Part shown: piece by piece, positions 18,597 to 26,585 of the stretch
How positions within the stretch are numbered: the stretch's first letter is position 1
Layout: each line of letters opens with the position of its first letter
Source: Wolbachia endosymbiont (group A) of Pogonocherus hispidulus
Lineage (GTDB): Bacteria > Pseudomonadota > Alphaproteobacteria > Rickettsiales > Anaplasmataceae
Assembly (NCBI RefSeq): GCF_964028195.1
Contig: NZ_OZ034750.1
Coordinates: 248,001 to 312,000 of the forward strand
DNA length: 64,000 bases
Reading direction: 5' to 3'
Program-made: the position numbers and the translations under genes
The notes under the pieces: generated by a model
What the model saw: only the letters and a program-made list of their open reading frames with translations
Databases searched by the model: none
Told to the model about the DNA's origin: nothing

Positions 18597-21048
18597 CGAT
18601 TATACATATTGATACTCCTATAAAAAATTTGGGTTGTTGAGTTTACCATTTTTAAAATCCATAAGGGTTCTAACAGTTTCTGGTCTATCTTCAAATAAAT
18701 ACTTGCCTCTGGTTTTGCTATAGTCTTTTTGTATTTTTATTTTATCTCTCCTTATTCTATCGTAAAGCCACTGCCTGGAAACTTCAAGGATTTTTGCAAC
18801 TTGTGAAATAGTAAGGTAGCCAGGCACTTTAATGGGGTGTGATTGCTCCTTTTTTCGCATAATATTATTTTTTAACCGAATATTTTTTACTGTATTTTCT
18901 AAAACAATATTCTTTGATTGTGAGGGAGAACGATACCCTTGTGTTTCTAAGTACTTGGCAATTTCTATATCCGTTTTACCCTCTTTACTTGACTTTATTA
19001 TCGATTGCTCCATTTCTGTTGCAGTAGTCAATGCACGAAAGGAGCTTACTGGAATAGGAGCATGGAAAGTGGTAGTTTCTCTACCATGCCATACAATACG
19101 TATCTGCAAGCAATCACGCATGATTCGGTGTGCTACTACCTTATCAATCAGACAACGAACAAAAGATTTTCTTTGCTGACGTGACAGAACTGACTTATGC
19201 CAAATTTCTGGTAGTTTCTTACCTACATCTAAAAATATTGTTTTCAGTTCCTCGGATAATTGAGGAGTAGGTTTACTTGGATACTGACGTTCAAATGTAA
19301 TTTCCGCTTGCTTGAGTTCATTCAATGCCTGTTCCCAACGTCTTTCAAGTTCTGCAGCTACAAGACGATTGTCAGGATCAACTTGATTAAATTGTCGTTC
19401 TGCCAATCTTACTTGGTATCTTAAGCGTTCTAATTGTTGTAAATGAGCTTTATTAATTTCTTGTTCAGATTGTAGCTGCGAGTTAATAGCCTTAGTATAA
19501 GCATCTAGCTCAATTTGACTAAGTGCTGCAAAAAATTTAGGAATTACTTCATTATCAATAATATCAGCAGGTAAAAACTGACATGAAGGGGAAAGATCAC
19601 GTTGATGTTGGTAACTGCATTTATAATGATTTCCTCCTTTATACTGTACTATCATTTTGTGTCCACATTCTCCACAATAGATTATTCCATGTAATAATGC
19701 TGCACCTGGTCTAGCTATTCCACGTGTTCTACAGCGACGGTAATCCGCATGATTATCTTTAAGTATGATCTGAATCTTTGTAAAGGTTTCCCAATCTATG
19801 TAAGCTGGGTATTTATCTTTAATTAGAACTTTCCATTCTTCCATTGGTAGTCTTTTTGTTGTTTTATTAGCAGAAGATAGTTTGTGACGCGTAGTACAAG
19901 AACGACCATAAGCAAATGCTCCAGCATAAGCAGGGTTTTTGAGCATTGAGATAATTGCGTCAAAAGTTGGTTTTTTCCAATGCACTTCTTTAAAATTGTC
20001 ATACCTAGGAATGGTAAGTTGGTTATTGTTAAAATACCTTACAACTTGTGCTGCTGTTCGTTTTTCTAGAAAAGTGTCAAAAACAAGCTTAATATGCTGC
20101 TGAACTTCAAGGTTAGGATCCTTACTCACGGAATCATCAATGTTACGAACGAAACCCACTGGAAGAGATAAGGCTAAATCTCCTCTGGTTGCCTTATTTA
20201 CTAGTCCAGCATTTAGTCTGGCTCTTATAGTAGATAACTCCATTTCAGCAAGCTGTCCTTTCAGACCAAGTAACAACCGACCATTAATAGTACCAGGGTC
20301 ATACACACCATCCCGATCAGCTATCAAACACTGTTTATAGCCACATATATCCAATAACGGATACCAATCAGAACAATTACGTGACAAACGAGTCACATCG
20401 TAGGATAGGATAATCCCTACCTTTGATAAAGTGACTTTAGCGAGAATCTCTTTATACCCTTCACGCTTTTCAGCACTAGCACCTGTTAAGCCGAGATCAT
20501 TATCAATAACAACAATATTATCAGCTTTCCACCCAAGATCAATAGCTCTTTGTTTCAGCGCATACTGTAACTCCAAACTTTCTTGATTGCTCAGTGCTTG
20601 ATGAGGTGTTGATTGTCTTATGTAAATTATCGCTTCGCGTGTTAAATGTTGTGCTGTAATTAGCTCTGATGTATTCATGGATGACCTCTTTGGACACTAA
20701 TAATATGTTTTCTAAAATTTCTGATTTGAGACATTGCGGCATTTTTTTCCACACTCTATTTGGTTTACATGGCATAATTTATACTCCTTTGCTAAAGAAA
20801 CAAATTCGTATAATGAATCCCATGTTAATTTACTTGTGAGAAAATCTTGCTTACTGGCTAAGTTGGTAGCAAGAAACGGGATACGCAGAATTATGTTATT
20901 ACGATGAATAACAAATACATTACTACTACAATGGGCTCTTGAACTGATAAAGGATATAGGAAAAGTTCTGCCAAATAGCGGATGAGTTGGATCTGTAACT
21001 GTAATCTCTTTTTGGTTGTTGAATGGGGTATTAAGGTGGTTGATCGTG
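18597..21048 (-). mobile_element. 2,452-bp serine-recombinase element, copy 1 (tandem)
   Basis: This is one of three units of 2,452 bp that look identical. Limits are set by rejoining the radC frame and by comparing flanks: each unit begins CGATTATACAT and ends GTTGATCGTG, and the only repeat shared with the target is the dinucleotide TG (CA on the coding strand). It holds a large serine recombinase gene and a DUF5372-like gene on the minus strand. Copy 2 follows directly, making a head-to-tail tandem whose internal junction recreates the presumed circular-form attachment site. Confidence 0.85.
18618..20678 (-). CDS. large serine recombinase, copy 1
   Basis: The 686-residue enzyme has an N-terminal resolvase domain (Ser23 in YIRQS; Arg in VTRLSRN near 100) and a recombinase domain at about 165-290. 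A zinc ribbon follows (CGECGHK...C near 330-360), then a helical region, and a C-terminal MerR/excisionase-like helix-turn-helix (LTISQVAKILEVSRQWLYDRIRRD, about 625-650). It should cut and rejoin DNA at a 2-bp core, here TG. AGAGG precedes the ATG. The three copies in the window have identical protein sequences, which argues for recent movement. Confidence 0.92.
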   Translation of the reverse strand: MNTSELITAQHLTREAIIYIRQSTPHQALSNQESLELQYALKQRAIDLGWKADNIVVIDNDLGLTGASAEKREGYKEILAKVTLSKVGIILSYDVTRLSRNCSDWYPLLDICGYKQCLIADRDGVYDPGTINGRLLLGLKGQLAEMELSTIRARLNAGLVNKATRGDLALSLPVGFVRNIDDSVSKDPNLEVQQHIKLVFDTFLEKRTAAQVVRYFNNNQLTIPRYDNFKEVHWKKPTFDAIISMLKNPAYAGAFAYGRSCTTRHKLSSANKTTKRLPMEEWKVLIKDKYPAYIDWETFTKIQIILKDNHADYRRCRTRGIARPGAALLHGIIYCGECGHKMIVQYKGGNHYKCSYQHQRDLSPSCQFLPADIIDNEVIPKFFAALSQIELDAYTKAINSQLQSEQEINKAHLQQLERLRYQVRLAERQFNQVDPDNRLVAAELERRWEQALNELKQAEITFERQYPSKPTPQLSEELKTIFLDVGKKLPEIWHKSVLSRQQRKSFVRCLIDKVVAHRIMRDCLQIRIVWHGRETTTFHAPIPVSSFRALTTATEMEQSIIKSSKEGKTDIEIAKYLETQGYRSPSQSKNIVLENTVKNIRLKNNIMRKKEQSHPIKVPGYLTISQVAKILEVSRQWLYDRIRRDKIKIQKDYSKTRGKYLFEDRPETVRTLMDFKNGKLNNPNFL

Positions 21049-21059
21049 CGATTATACAT
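20712..21059 (-). CDS. DUF5372-like protein, start restored at tandem junction
   Basis: The 115-residue frame has VTDPTHPLFGR near residue 23, resembling the DUF5372 family that accompanies large serine recombinases. Its AGGAG ribosome-binding site and ATG (21059) lie in the left end of copy 2; the codons MYN and two bases of the next precede the CA core, and the rest lies in copy 1. The gene is therefore whole only because two copies are in tandem, and would be whole in a circular form. It ends 34 bases before the recombinase ATG, so co-transcription is likely. The function of DUF5372 is not known. Confidence 0.7.
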   Translation of the reverse strand: MYNRTINHLNTPFNNQKEITVTDPTHPLFGRTFPISFISSRAHCSSNVFVIHRNNIILRIPFLATNLASKQDFLTSKLTWDSLYEFVSLAKEYKLCHVNQIECGKKCRNVSNQKF

Positions 21060-21069
21060 ATTGATACTC

Positions 21070-23130
21070 CTATAAAAAATTTGGGTTGTTGAGTTTACCA
21101 TTTTTAAAATCCATAAGGGTTCTAACAGTTTCTGGTCTATCTTCAAATAAATACTTGCCTCTGGTTTTGCTATAGTCTTTTTGTATTTTTATTTTATCTC
21201 TCCTTATTCTATCGTAAAGCCACTGCCTGGAAACTTCAAGGATTTTTGCAACTTGTGAAATAGTAAGGTAGCCAGGCACTTTAATGGGGTGTGATTGCTC
21301 CTTTTTTCGCATAATATTATTTTTTAACCGAATATTTTTTACTGTATTTTCTAAAACAATATTCTTTGATTGTGAGGGAGAACGATACCCTTGTGTTTCT
21401 AAGTACTTGGCAATTTCTATATCCGTTTTACCCTCTTTACTTGACTTTATTATCGATTGCTCCATTTCTGTTGCAGTAGTCAATGCACGAAAGGAGCTTA
21501 CTGGAATAGGAGCATGGAAAGTGGTAGTTTCTCTACCATGCCATACAATACGTATCTGCAAGCAATCACGCATGATTCGGTGTGCTACTACCTTATCAAT
21601 CAGACAACGAACAAAAGATTTTCTTTGCTGACGTGACAGAACTGACTTATGCCAAATTTCTGGTAGTTTCTTACCTACATCTAAAAATATTGTTTTCAGT
21701 TCCTCGGATAATTGAGGAGTAGGTTTACTTGGATACTGACGTTCAAATGTAATTTCCGCTTGCTTGAGTTCATTCAATGCCTGTTCCCAACGTCTTTCAA
21801 GTTCTGCAGCTACAAGACGATTGTCAGGATCAACTTGATTAAATTGTCGTTCTGCCAATCTTACTTGGTATCTTAAGCGTTCTAATTGTTGTAAATGAGC
21901 TTTATTAATTTCTTGTTCAGATTGTAGCTGCGAGTTAATAGCCTTAGTATAAGCATCTAGCTCAATTTGACTAAGTGCTGCAAAAAATTTAGGAATTACT
22001 TCATTATCAATAATATCAGCAGGTAAAAACTGACATGAAGGGGAAAGATCACGTTGATGTTGGTAACTGCATTTATAATGATTTCCTCCTTTATACTGTA
22101 CTATCATTTTGTGTCCACATTCTCCACAATAGATTATTCCATGTAATAATGCTGCACCTGGTCTAGCTATTCCACGTGTTCTACAGCGACGGTAATCCGC
22201 ATGATTATCTTTAAGTATGATCTGAATCTTTGTAAAGGTTTCCCAATCTATGTAAGCTGGGTATTTATCTTTAATTAGAACTTTCCATTCTTCCATTGGT
22301 AGTCTTTTTGTTGTTTTATTAGCAGAAGATAGTTTGTGACGCGTAGTACAAGAACGACCATAAGCAAATGCTCCAGCATAAGCAGGGTTTTTGAGCATTG
22401 AGATAATTGCGTCAAAAGTTGGTTTTTTCCAATGCACTTCTTTAAAATTGTCATACCTAGGAATGGTAAGTTGGTTATTGTTAAAATACCTTACAACTTG
22501 TGCTGCTGTTCGTTTTTCTAGAAAAGTGTCAAAAACAAGCTTAATATGCTGCTGAACTTCAAGGTTAGGATCCTTACTCACGGAATCATCAATGTTACGA
22601 ACGAAACCCACTGGAAGAGATAAGGCTAAATCTCCTCTGGTTGCCTTATTTACTAGTCCAGCATTTAGTCTGGCTCTTATAGTAGATAACTCCATTTCAG
22701 CAAGCTGTCCTTTCAGACCAAGTAACAACCGACCATTAATAGTACCAGGGTCATACACACCATCCCGATCAGCTATCAAACACTGTTTATAGCCACATAT
22801 ATCCAATAACGGATACCAATCAGAACAATTACGTGACAAACGAGTCACATCGTAGGATAGGATAATCCCTACCTTTGATAAAGTGACTTTAGCGAGAATC
22901 TCTTTATACCCTTCACGCTTTTCAGCACTAGCACCTGTTAAGCCGAGATCATTATCAATAACAACAATATTATCAGCTTTCCACCCAAGATCAATAGCTC
23001 TTTGTTTCAGCGCATACTGTAACTCCAAACTTTCTTGATTGCTCAGTGCTTGATGAGGTGTTGATTGTCTTATGTAAATTATCGCTTCGCGTGTTAAATG
23101 TTGTGCTGTAATTAGCTCTGATGTATTCAT
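21070..23130 (-). CDS. large serine recombinase, copy 2
   Basis: The protein is identical to the one at 18618-20678, including catalytic Ser23, zinc ribbon and C-terminal helix-turn-helix. It is the first recombinase downstream of the truncated radC start, so radC-promoter transcripts would reach it. Directly beyond its stop lies the AGGAG-ATG that starts the restored DUF5372-like frame of copy 1. Confidence 0.92.
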   Translation of the reverse strand: MNTSELITAQHLTREAIIYIRQSTPHQALSNQESLELQYALKQRAIDLGWKADNIVVIDNDLGLTGASAEKREGYKEILAKVTLSKVGIILSYDVTRLSRNCSDWYPLLDICGYKQCLIADRDGVYDPGTINGRLLLGLKGQLAEMELSTIRARLNAGLVNKATRGDLALSLPVGFVRNIDDSVSKDPNLEVQQHIKLVFDTFLEKRTAAQVVRYFNNNQLTIPRYDNFKEVHWKKPTFDAIISMLKNPAYAGAFAYGRSCTTRHKLSSANKTTKRLPMEEWKVLIKDKYPAYIDWETFTKIQIILKDNHADYRRCRTRGIARPGAALLHGIIYCGECGHKMIVQYKGGNHYKCSYQHQRDLSPSCQFLPADIIDNEVIPKFFAALSQIELDAYTKAINSQLQSEQEINKAHLQQLERLRYQVRLAERQFNQVDPDNRLVAAELERRWEQALNELKQAEITFERQYPSKPTPQLSEELKTIFLDVGKKLPEIWHKSVLSRQQRKSFVRCLIDKVVAHRIMRDCLQIRIVWHGRETTTFHAPIPVSSFRALTTATEMEQSIIKSSKEGKTDIEIAKYLETQGYRSPSQSKNIVLENTVKNIRLKNNIMRKKEQSHPIKVPGYLTISQVAKILEVSRQWLYDRIRRDKIKIQKDYSKTRGKYLFEDRPETVRTLMDFKNGKLNNPNFL

Positions 23131-23163
23131 GGATGACCTCTTTGGACACTAATAATATGTTTT

Positions 23164-23500
23164 CTAAAATTTCTGATTTGAGACATTGCGGCATTTTTTT
23201 CCACACTCTATTTGGTTTACATGGCATAATTTATACTCCTTTGCTAAAGAAACAAATTCGTATAATGAATCCCATGTTAATTTACTTGTGAGAAAATCTT
23301 GCTTACTGGCTAAGTTGGTAGCAAGAAACGGGATACGCAGAATTATGTTATTACGATGAATAACAAATACATTACTACTACAATGGGCTCTTGAACTGAT
23401 AAAGGATATAGGAAAAGTTCTGCCAAATAGCGGATGAGTTGGATCTGTAACTGTAATCTCTTTTTGGTTGTTGAATGGGGTATTAAGGTGGTTGATCGTG
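23164..23500 (-). pseudogene. DUF5372-like frame without start codon (copy 2)
   Basis: The coding frame is the same as the restored gene at 20712-21059, but radC sequence precedes it. That frame meets a TAG in radC two codons before the element edge, with no ATG, GTG or TTG between. The gene is therefore probably silent in this arrangement. Confidence 0.6.
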
Positions 23501-24010
23501 AGCTAATATTATTGACGCTGCTTCCATTGATAACGCCTTTTTTACCACTTTCCTTTCAGATAAGTGTACTTCATCTATTGTACCAAAATACACTTCATCT
23601 CTTATCAAACGGTTCTGCTTATCCAAATATATTATCAGGACAGCTTCTTTTGCTGAAAAGCCTATGTTTACCCTTACATACTCTATCAGCTTTTCTTGGC
23701 TATCCATTACCGGGCCTCTCTTTAACCCTTCTCTGAGTGCTCTTTTATAAGCTTCTTTAACACATTCAATTGCTGCGGCTGCATGTTCGGTCATTCCTTC
23801 TATCATTTTCAGATCATCGATTTCTCGTCCCAAAATTTCTCCTATTCCTGGGCAGTTATCCATTAGAGTTTTAGTAACATCTTGTGCTTGCTTTCTGTCG
23901 TGAACTGCTCCTAGAAGCACTGACACTATCTCACGATCAAATAGAGCACTTCCTCCTCCACTCTGTAATACTCTCTCTATTTCTTCTGTAAGTTTTTCAC
24001 TATTATTCAT
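23499..24010 (-). pseudogene. radC: radC 5' part
   Basis: The first 170 codons of RadC include the N-terminal helix-hairpin-helix-like region (PGIGEILGREIDDLKMIEGMT, about 50-70) and the start of the JAMM domain (YFGTIDEVHLSERKVVKKAL). The frame then enters the element and stops five codons later (DQPP-stop at 23483). The 3' part is at 18438-18596. RadC-like genes are common in WO and other mobile regions; their role is not settled. The upstream 24011-24197 spacer contains nothing else I can support. Confidence 0.85.
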
Positions 24011-24197
24011 AAAATATACTCCTCGTTAATAACAAATTGTTTTTAATTATTTACTGCTGTTTTTTATCAGCATTGGCATAGAGCCATAGCTTTCGAGTGA
24101 AGTCAAATCAATTTTTCAATCTTTTTTACTTATTTTTTTATGAATAGGTTAAGATATTAATACATATTTATTTTCAAGTTATGTAAAAAGGTTGTTG

Positions 24198-25088
24198 TTA
24201 ATCAATTATTTTAGAAATAACATCAGTAGAAAAACCTAACAGAAGTAAATTATTTGTAACTTTCATTCTCTCTACTTTATCAATCTTCTCTTTGTAAATT
24301 TGCTTTCTTTGCAAGAAAAATTCTACCCATATATTCAGTTCATCTCGTGATTCTTGATTATCAATTTTTTTATATTCTCTTGCCAAACTTAATAATTCAT
24401 TTTCTCCTTCACAATCACTTTCTTTGTATTCCTTTATTAGATCTTCAGCATCTACTGACAATTCTTTTGCTATTTCCCATAACCTTTCACTTAAAATGGT
24501 GACACTACCTTGTTCATAGTGATGTATCTGTGAGGGTCCTATATTAAGCTTTTTTGCCAATTCTTCTTGTGTATATCCTCTTATTATTCTCCACTTTTTT
24601 ATCTCTTGTCCTCCGTTTGGCTCGTATCTCTCTTTATCAGCATATTCTTCAGTTGATAAGCCCGTTGCTCGATAGATAATGTCATTATCAAACTCTGCCT
24701 TAACTAGATTCTTTGCAATTCTTATTCTTGCTGCTTTTATATTACTTTCTTCTTCAGCTCGGACAGACTTGGTTAATACATAAATTGCTTTGTGTCCTCC
24801 TGTTTTTTCTATGAAATTATACATTTCCTGGCTTCTAGCTTCATCAAAACAACAGCTCTCTTTTAGTACTTTTCGTCTTGGAAAGAGATTTCCAACAGGA
24901 ATTGATAATGCCCCTGCTAATATTTTTAACTTTTCAATTGGAATGCCACATGTTCCTTGTTCATATCTTAGCAGTGTATGATAGTTTATGTTTGCTTTGC
25001 CTGCTAAGTTTTTCAGGGCATATTTTCTTTTTAACCTCCAGCTCCTTACTTTTTGTGCTATCTGATACCTTATCGAGATATTTGCCAT
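24198..25088 (-). CDS. tandem XRE-type transcriptional regulator, second paralogue
   Basis: This protein of about 296 residues is a close paralogue of the regulator at 15866-16807. Its XRE domains lie at about 8-65 and 160-215 (YTQEELAKKLNIGPSQIHHYEQG), each followed by the A.NL..........GLS.EE-type segment. The start at 25088 (MANISIRY) matches the paralogue; an open frame nine codons upstream is less likely. It ends slightly earlier than its paralogue, truncating the last GLS.EEL segment. It is transcribed away from the Rpn gene, with a shared intergenic control region of about 110 bp. Confidence 0.85.
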   Translation of the reverse strand: MANISIRYQIAQKVRSWRLKRKYALKNLAGKANINYHTLLRYEQGTCGIPIEKLKILAGALSIPVGNLFPRRKVLKESCCFDEARSQEMYNFIEKTGGHKAIYVLTKSVRAEEESNIKAARIRIAKNLVKAEFDNDIIYRATGLSTEEYADKERYEPNGGQEIKKWRIIRGYTQEELAKKLNIGPSQIHHYEQGSVTILSERLWEIAKELSVDAEDLIKEYKESDCEGENELLSLAREYKKIDNQESRDELNIWVEFFLQRKQIYKEKIDKVERMKVTNNLLLLGFSTDVISKIID

Positions 25089-25145
25089 AAATATTATACA
25101 GGTTAATACTACCAAATAAAGATATACAAAATGTTTGCATTTTAG

Positions 25146-25174
25146 TTGAATATTTCTTCACAATTGTGTATAAT
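25146..25174 (+). promoter_or_regulatory. sigma-70-type promoter for Rpn gene
   Basis: TTGAAT at 25146-25151 and TATAAT at 25169-25174 are separated by 17 bases, the ideal spacing, and lie 27 bases before the ATG of the Rpn gene. The same arrangement is present at 46613-46641 ahead of the paralogous gene, which supports it as a real promoter. Confidence 0.65.
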
Positions 25175-25201
25175 TATTAATGCTTTTTATCTTACTTTCT
25201 C

Positions 25202-26134
25202 ATGGCTCTTTCTAAGTTTCTCGATCCAAAAAATGATATATCGTTCAAGCGCATCTTTGGCACTGAAAAAAATAAGGACATTCTTATTCACTTCCTTAAT
25301 GATATCCTTGGCTTCACTGGCAAAAGTACAATACAGGATATAGAGTTCTTAAGTACTATTCAAGACCCTGATATTGCTTCTAAAAAACAAAGCATTGTTG
25401 ATGTTCTTTGTAGGGATGAAAATGGGCTACAAGTCATAGTCGAAATGCAGGTCGCTAAAACTAAGGGCTTTGAAAAACGTGCTCAATACTATGCTGCTAA
25501 AGCCTATTCAAGACAGGCTGACAAAGGCGATCAATATCATGACCTTAAGGAAATTATCTTTATTGCTATAGCAGACTGTATTTTATTTCCTGATAAGTCT
25601 GAGTATAAATCAAAGCATACTATTCGCGATGAAGATACTAATGAACATGATCTAAAAGATTTTTACTTTATATTTATTGAGTTGCCTAAATTTCCAAAAA
25701 CCAAAGAAGATCAGCTTTCAAGTATAGTTGAAAAATGGGTATACTTTTTCAGATATGCAGACGAAACTAGTGAAGAAGAGCTAGAGAGAATAATAGGAAG
25801 TGATCTAATAATTAAAAGAGCATATGAAGAACTAAATAGATTCAACTGGTCAGAAAAAGAATTTATCGCCTATGAACAGGAGATCAAGCGTATTCGTGAT
25901 GAACAGGCTGTCCTCGCTCAAAAACTCGATGATGCCACTCAAAAAGGTAGACTAGAAGGTAGACAAGAAGGCATCCTCATCGGCCATGAAAAAGGTAAAA
26001 TTGAAGGTAAAATCGAAGTTGCAAAAAACTTACTTAAAGCTGGCATCTCTATTGACGTCGTATCGCAAACTACAGGCCTTTCTTCTGATGAGATCAAGCA
26101 GTTACAAGCAGAAAAGATCCCCCTCGACTCATAG
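25202..26134 (+). CDS. Rpn/PD-(D/E)XK nuclease family protein
   Basis: The 310-residue protein of the Rpn (recombination-promoting nuclease, Transposase_31-like) family has the N-terminal LDPKNDISFKRIFGTEKNKDIL segment and the nuclease core at about residues 64-85 (VDVLCRDENGLQVIVEMQ: D, then E-x-Q). The C-terminal region has repeated K-G-E blocks and ends in AKNLLKAGISIDVVSQTTGLS. Rpn proteins cut DNA and stimulate RecA-independent recombination in E. coli. It is about 85-90% identical by eye to 46669-47571. Promoter-like elements lie just upstream. Confidence 0.88.
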   Translation: MALSKFLDPKNDISFKRIFGTEKNKDILIHFLNDILGFTGKSTIQDIEFLSTIQDPDIASKKQSIVDVLCRDENGLQVIVEMQVAKTKGFEKRAQYYAAKAYSRQADKGDQYHDLKEIIFIAIADCILFPDKSEYKSKHTIRDEDTNEHDLKDFYFIFIELPKFPKTKEDQLSSIVEKWVYFFRYADETSEEELERIIGSDLIIKRAYEELNRFNWSEKEFIAYEQEIKRIRDEQAVLAQKLDDATQKGRLEGRQEGILIGHEKGKIEGKIEVAKNLLKAGISIDVVSQTTGLSSDEIKQLQAEKIPLDS

Positions 26135-26580
26135 CTCTAACACACTGCTTATTCCTTTAGCTACTGATGTTCCATTTAAGAAAGTATCAGGCTTTTTAGG
26201 TAACTCTACTTTTCCTGAAACCTGCTGATCTAAGATCTTAGAAGGCTTTTCTACTTTCTGTTGTAGCAGTACAGCTTCCTTCTCCCCCTCTAAGCTGCTT
26301 CTTAAATGAGCTAAAAACTTACCAGTTTGTTTAAATTCTGAACACGCCTCTTTTGCAGATTAGTATAGGGTTTTTGATATTTCTAAAAATCTCCCATTTA
26401 TTATTTGTCCAACTATAGCTAACTGTGTTTTTACAGAATAAAAATTTAAATTCGTTACTGATATACCTGACTTAATAGCTGCTTCATTCAACACTTTCTC
26501 AAATGCCTTTGTAATATTCAATGCATAACCCTGTGCTTCTCGTGGAGATATAGATTGATCTGTTGTAGAAATATACTTTT
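26129..26580 (-). pseudogene. decayed open frame with internal stop
   Basis: One minus-strand frame stays open through about 150 codons except for a single TAA at 26360-26362. Translated segments such as AQGYALNITKAFEKVLNEAA and LRSSLEGEKEAVLLQQKVEKP look like genuine protein. There is no start codon in context, and a stop lies just upstream in an A-rich run next to the stop of the TPR-like gene. I do not recognise the family. It is probably a gene remnant, possibly once joined to an upstream gene. Confidence 0.5.
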
Positions 26581-26585
26581 TTTAT

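Larger units (their letters stand above)
21049..23500 (-). mobile_element. 2,452-bp serine-recombinase element, copy 2 (tandem)
   Basis: This is the second unit of the tandem in radC, with the same ends and gene content as copy 1. Its right end meets the 5' part of radC at the TG at 23499-23500. The tandem could arise by integration of a circular copy into the attachment-site half left by copy 1, or by unequal recombination. Confidence 0.85.

Noticed and set aside
18832..19179. Plus-strand open frames inside the recombinase copies (also at 20140, 21284, 22592, 29419, 30727)
   Set aside because: They are antisense shadows of the 686-residue recombinase and recur only because the element is repeated.
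20539..20775. 78-codon frame between the DUF5372-like and recombinase genes (repeated at 22991 and 31126)
   Set aside because: It overlaps the recombinase start by about 140 bases in another frame and has no convincing family match. A short gene here is possible but not supported.
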